Assembly: GCF_000732615.1 (NCBI RefSeq)
Contig: NZ_JPGL01000008.1
Coordinates: forward strand, 1-64,000
Length of the DNA stretch: 64,000 nucleotides
Source of the DNA: Burkholderia paludis
GTDB taxonomy: Bacteria; Pseudomonadota; Gammaproteobacteria; Burkholderiales; Burkholderiaceae
Direction of reading: 5' to 3'
Positions 61,785-64,000 of the stretch are shown here, one piece after another. Both the position numbers and the translations under genes were made by a program. Under the pieces are notes generated by a model. The model was not told where the DNA came from and searched no databases. It saw only the letters and a list, made by a program, of their open reading frames with translations. Within the stretch, counting starts at the first letter, position 1. Every line of letters starts with the position of its first letter.

Positions 61785-62765
61785 ATGGCAGCAGATCTTT
61801 CTTCACCGGCTATGACACATGAAATCGTCGTTGGCACGAGCAGCAGCGATACAAACCTCCGCGACCTCATTACGGAAAACTTTCTGCCGCTGCTGCTGCG
61901 GGATACCGGCCCACTCTTCCGGATGTCGGTGCGCTTTGCCGCGTCGGGGGGAATCCGCGTCGCGGATGTCGATACCTCGTCGATCAGGGTGGACCGGGAT
62001 CGCGTGCTGGCGGAGCGGACGGATTGCGACTGCTACAAGATCCTGTTCCAGATTGCCGGACAAAGCCGCATCACCCAAAGAAACAAGACGTCGACCGTTA
62101 ATCCCGGAGAGTGGGCTGTCTACGATGCGACTCAGGCGTATTCGATCGAATGCGCGGATGCGTCGCGGTTCGTTGCCGCGCTCATGCCGCCAAGAAGCAG
62201 CACCATGTGGCGGTGGTTCGTCGATCGTGCGGACGCGCGGGTGTACCGGACGGTCGGCAATGCTCATCTTGCCCTGCAGGCCATTCAGTACCTGATGGAC
62301 GGGCGGGTTCCCGACGATCCGGAAAGCCTGTTCGGTTTCGAGCAGTCGACGTTGATGCTGCTCGATTCGGTGGTGCGCCGCGAGGCCAGCGGCTGTCTCG
62401 ACAAAGCCGCCGCGCGAAGCGCGTCGCTGCGCATGAACGCGGAAATCTTCCTCGCGCGACACTACAGCGATCCCGACCTGACGCCGGACAGGCTTGCGCA
62501 TGCGTTGAATGTATCGCGGCGTACGCTCTACGGCGCGCTTTCCGCGACGGGCCAGACGCCGCACGGGCTGATCCAGGAATATCGGCTGCAGGCCGGCAAG
62601 CGCGCACTCGAGGATCCGTCCGATACGAACCGCAACCTGCTGGAACTGGCAATGATGTGCGGTTTTTCCGACATGACGCATTTCGGTCGGCTGTTCAAGG
62701 CGAGATTCGGCTGCAGCCCCGGCGCGTATCGTCTCGCCAGCCGGAATGAATCGTACTCCGGGTAG
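61785..62765 (+). CDS. AraC-family regulator with AraC-binding-like N-terminal domain
   Basis: The 326-residue protein has an N-terminal ligand or oligomerisation domain of the NitR/FeaR type, with VLAERTDCDCYKILFQIAGQ. Its C-terminal double HTH has LTPDRLAHALNVSRRTLYGA and NLLELAMMCGFSDMTHFGRL. Such regulators usually activate an adjacent catabolic operon for alcohols, amines or aromatic compounds. I use ATG 61785; TTG 61728 and ATG 61812 are alternatives. The channel and GMC oxidoreductase genes follow in the same direction after 163 bp, which makes them the likely targets. Confidence 0.92.
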   Translation: MAADLSSPAMTHEIVVGTSSSDTNLRDLITENFLPLLLRDTGPLFRMSVRFAASGGIRVADVDTSSIRVDRDRVLAERTDCDCYKILFQIAGQSRITQRNKTSTVNPGEWAVYDATQAYSIECADASRFVAALMPPRSSTMWRWFVDRADARVYRTVGNAHLALQAIQYLMDGRVPDDPESLFGFEQSTLMLLDSVVRREASGCLDKAAARSASLRMNAEIFLARHYSDPDLTPDRLAHALNVSRRTLYGALSATGQTPHGLIQEYRLQAGKRALEDPSDTNRNLLELAMMCGFSDMTHFGRLFKARFGCSPGAYRLASRNESYSG

Positions 62766-62928
62766 CGCATGCTTCTTCCCGAGGTGTCGTGTCATATCCA
62801 TGCGCCACGACGCAATTTGCACTCGGCGACGTAACGTCTGCACCCGGTGTACGAAGTCGAATGATTTGAATTCCTAAACTAATCGTCACGACAACATCAA
62901 GTGGTTGACGATAGTTCAGGAGACGATC

Positions 62929-63855
62929 ATGAAGAGTAATCATGCAGCCGACCGAAAATTACGCGTGACCGGTTCATCCCGCCGTCCGCGCGTCTTGAAG
63001 ATGGCTGCGCTGGCGATGGCGGTAGCTTGTTGCCCGACGCTGGCCTCGGCGATCAGTGTCGATGCCGGCGACTACACCCCGCTGCCCGCCGGCGCGAACT
63101 TCGCCGGAATGTACTATCAGCACGCGGAAGATACCCGGATCTACGCGAACGGTTCGCGGGTGGCCGGCGGGGATATCACCCAGGATATCGGCATTGCGCG
63201 TTTCGTCCACTACACGTCGATCGACGGATTCATCGTCAACTACCAGGTGCTGATTCCGTTCGGCCATGTCGGCGGGACGAACCAGATGTCGGGCCTCGGC
63301 AACAACACGGGGACGGGAGATGTGATCTTTGCTTCGACCGTCTGGGTCGTCAACCATCCCGAGTCGAATACCTACCTGGGCATCACGCCGTTCATCTACG
63401 CGCCGACGGGCAGCTACGATCACAATCGCGAAATCAATCTCGGCGAGAACCGCTGGAAATTCGCGCTGCAGGCCGGCTTCATCACGCCCGTTGCGCCCAA
63501 GGTGATGCTCGACCTTGCCGCCGACGCCACGGCATTCGCGCCGAACCACAACTATGGCGTGACCGGTGCGACTCTGACGGAGTCTCCGCTGTTCCAGGCG
63601 CAGGGCTGGTTGCGCTACCAGCTCACGAGCAGCTTTGACCTGCGGTTGGGGGGATCGTACGTCTTCGGCGGCAACCAGACAATCGCGGGCGTGTCTCAGG
63701 CCAACCGGCAATCGACGCCCAGCTTCCTCGTCGGAGCAGGATGGTTCCCCACGAAAACCTGGCAGGTCATCGCGCTCTTCGGCCGCCAGACCTCCACTGA
63801 AAACGGTCCGCTCGAGACGCAGCGCTTCAATCTCCGCGTTGCGCATTTCTTCTGA
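62929..63855 (+). CDS. Outer-membrane channel, phenol-degradation (MetA-pathway) transporter family
   Basis: The 308-residue protein has a signal peptide with predicted cleavage after LASA (residue 41) and a beta-strand-rich mature part ending in RFNLRVAHFF with terminal Phe, the outer-membrane signature. Segments such as TYLGITPFIYAPTGSYD and RWKFALQAGFI are typical of the COG4313/MetA-pathway channel family, which accompanies aromatic or alcohol catabolism. AGGAG precedes ATG 62929. The GMC oxidoreductase gene follows after 51 bp, so it probably brings that enzyme's hydrophobic substrate into the cell. Confidence 0.92.
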   Translation: MKSNHAADRKLRVTGSSRRPRVLKMAALAMAVACCPTLASAISVDAGDYTPLPAGANFAGMYYQHAEDTRIYANGSRVAGGDITQDIGIARFVHYTSIDGFIVNYQVLIPFGHVGGTNQMSGLGNNTGTGDVIFASTVWVVNHPESNTYLGITPFIYAPTGSYDHNREINLGENRWKFALQAGFITPVAPKVMLDLAADATAFAPNHNYGVTGATLTESPLFQAQGWLRYQLTSSFDLRLGGSYVFGGNQTIAGVSQANRQSTPSFLVGAGWFPTKTWQVIALFGRQTSTENGPLETQRFNLRVAHFF

Positions 63856-63906
63856 TCGAGCCGCCGCACGTCGATCGTCAACACCTTCGAACAAGGATTA
63901 AAAACC

Positions 63907-64000
63907 ATGGATGCATACGACTACATCGTTGTTGGCGCAGGTTCCGCCGGTTGTGTGATTGCCGCGCGATTGAGCGAGGATGCACGCGTTCGCGTGCTGC
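63907..64000 (+). CDS. GMC-family oxidoreductase, N-terminal fragment (continues past the window)
   Basis: Only the first 31 codons are visible. They contain the FAD-binding motif [20 protein letters not shown], which is the hallmark opening of GMC oxidoreductases such as choline or alcohol dehydrogenases. The AraC regulator and the channel upstream indicate a catabolic alcohol-oxidising operon. The substrate cannot be decided from the fragment. The truncation is due to the window edge. Confidence 0.9.
   Translation, partial: MDAYDYIVVGAGSAGCVIAARLSEDARVRVL

Overview
The window is a GC-rich proteobacterial segment that reads as Burkholderia, most likely an accessory-rich part of a secondary chromosome. 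The signs are Burkholderia-style trimeric autotransporter adhesins, an unusually high density of LysR, MocR, HxlR and AraC regulators each beside one transporter or enzyme, a Tat-exported phospholipase C, and strong G/C bias at third codon positions. I found no rRNA, credible tRNA, CRISPR array or intact mobile element. Remnants of IS6-type and IS5-type transposases mark past rearrangement. Genus and replicon are inferences.

Region 1 (1-15 kb) is a surface and interaction island. Two related trimeric autotransporter adhesins, one cut by the window edge on the minus strand and one complete on the plus strand, flank two convergent LysR regulators and about 2 kb of decayed DNA. Downstream of the complete adhesin are a small lipoprotein and an orphan PoNi-like (DUF1910/DUF1911) immunity protein, then an IS6-family transposase fragment.

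Region 2 (15-33.4 kb) is a set of mostly single-gene modules: an MFS exporter divergent from a MocR regulator, a Tat phospholipase C, a truncated adhesin N-terminus and an IS5-type remnant, a hybrid histidine kinase, an EamA transporter, a small exported protein, a glycosyltransferase-like protein, an HxlR regulator divergent from an F420-reductase-like oxidoreductase, a flavin amine oxidase, a cytochrome c, a GNAT acetyltransferase and a glutathione S-transferase.

Region 3 (33.6-46.5 kb) is the most interesting part: eleven co-oriented genes, followed by a convergent LysR. They encode a free-standing acyl carrier protein, a gamma-glutamylcyclotransferase-like protein, an ACS-type MFS transporter, a flavin reductase, a DUF6421-like protein with an HEXXH motif, a long-type dihydroxy-acid dehydratase, a cystathionine-lyase-type PLP enzyme, an NtaA/DszA-type flavin monooxygenase, an enterobacterial-type glutamate-cysteine ligase, a BenE-like permease and an enolase-superfamily enzyme. 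Carrier protein, gamma-glutamyl ligase, two-component flavin monooxygenase and gamma-glutamyl cyclotransferase together recall the gamma-glutamyl protection strategy of the butirosin side-chain pathway. An undescribed small-molecule pathway is therefore plausible; a catabolic cluster is the main alternative.

Region 4 (48-64 kb) holds an MFS exporter, a DUF4304-like protein, and an iron locus: two ABC permease-ATPases, an AraC regulator, a FyuA-type TonB receptor, an RhtX/YbtX-type permease, Fur-box-like palindromes and a bacterioferritin. This matches uptake of a yersiniabactin- or pyochelin-like siderophore without visible synthesis genes. Then come an EamA and an SMR transporter. The window ends in an AraC regulator, an outer-membrane channel and the start of a GMC oxidoreductase, which looks like the beginning of a catabolic operon.
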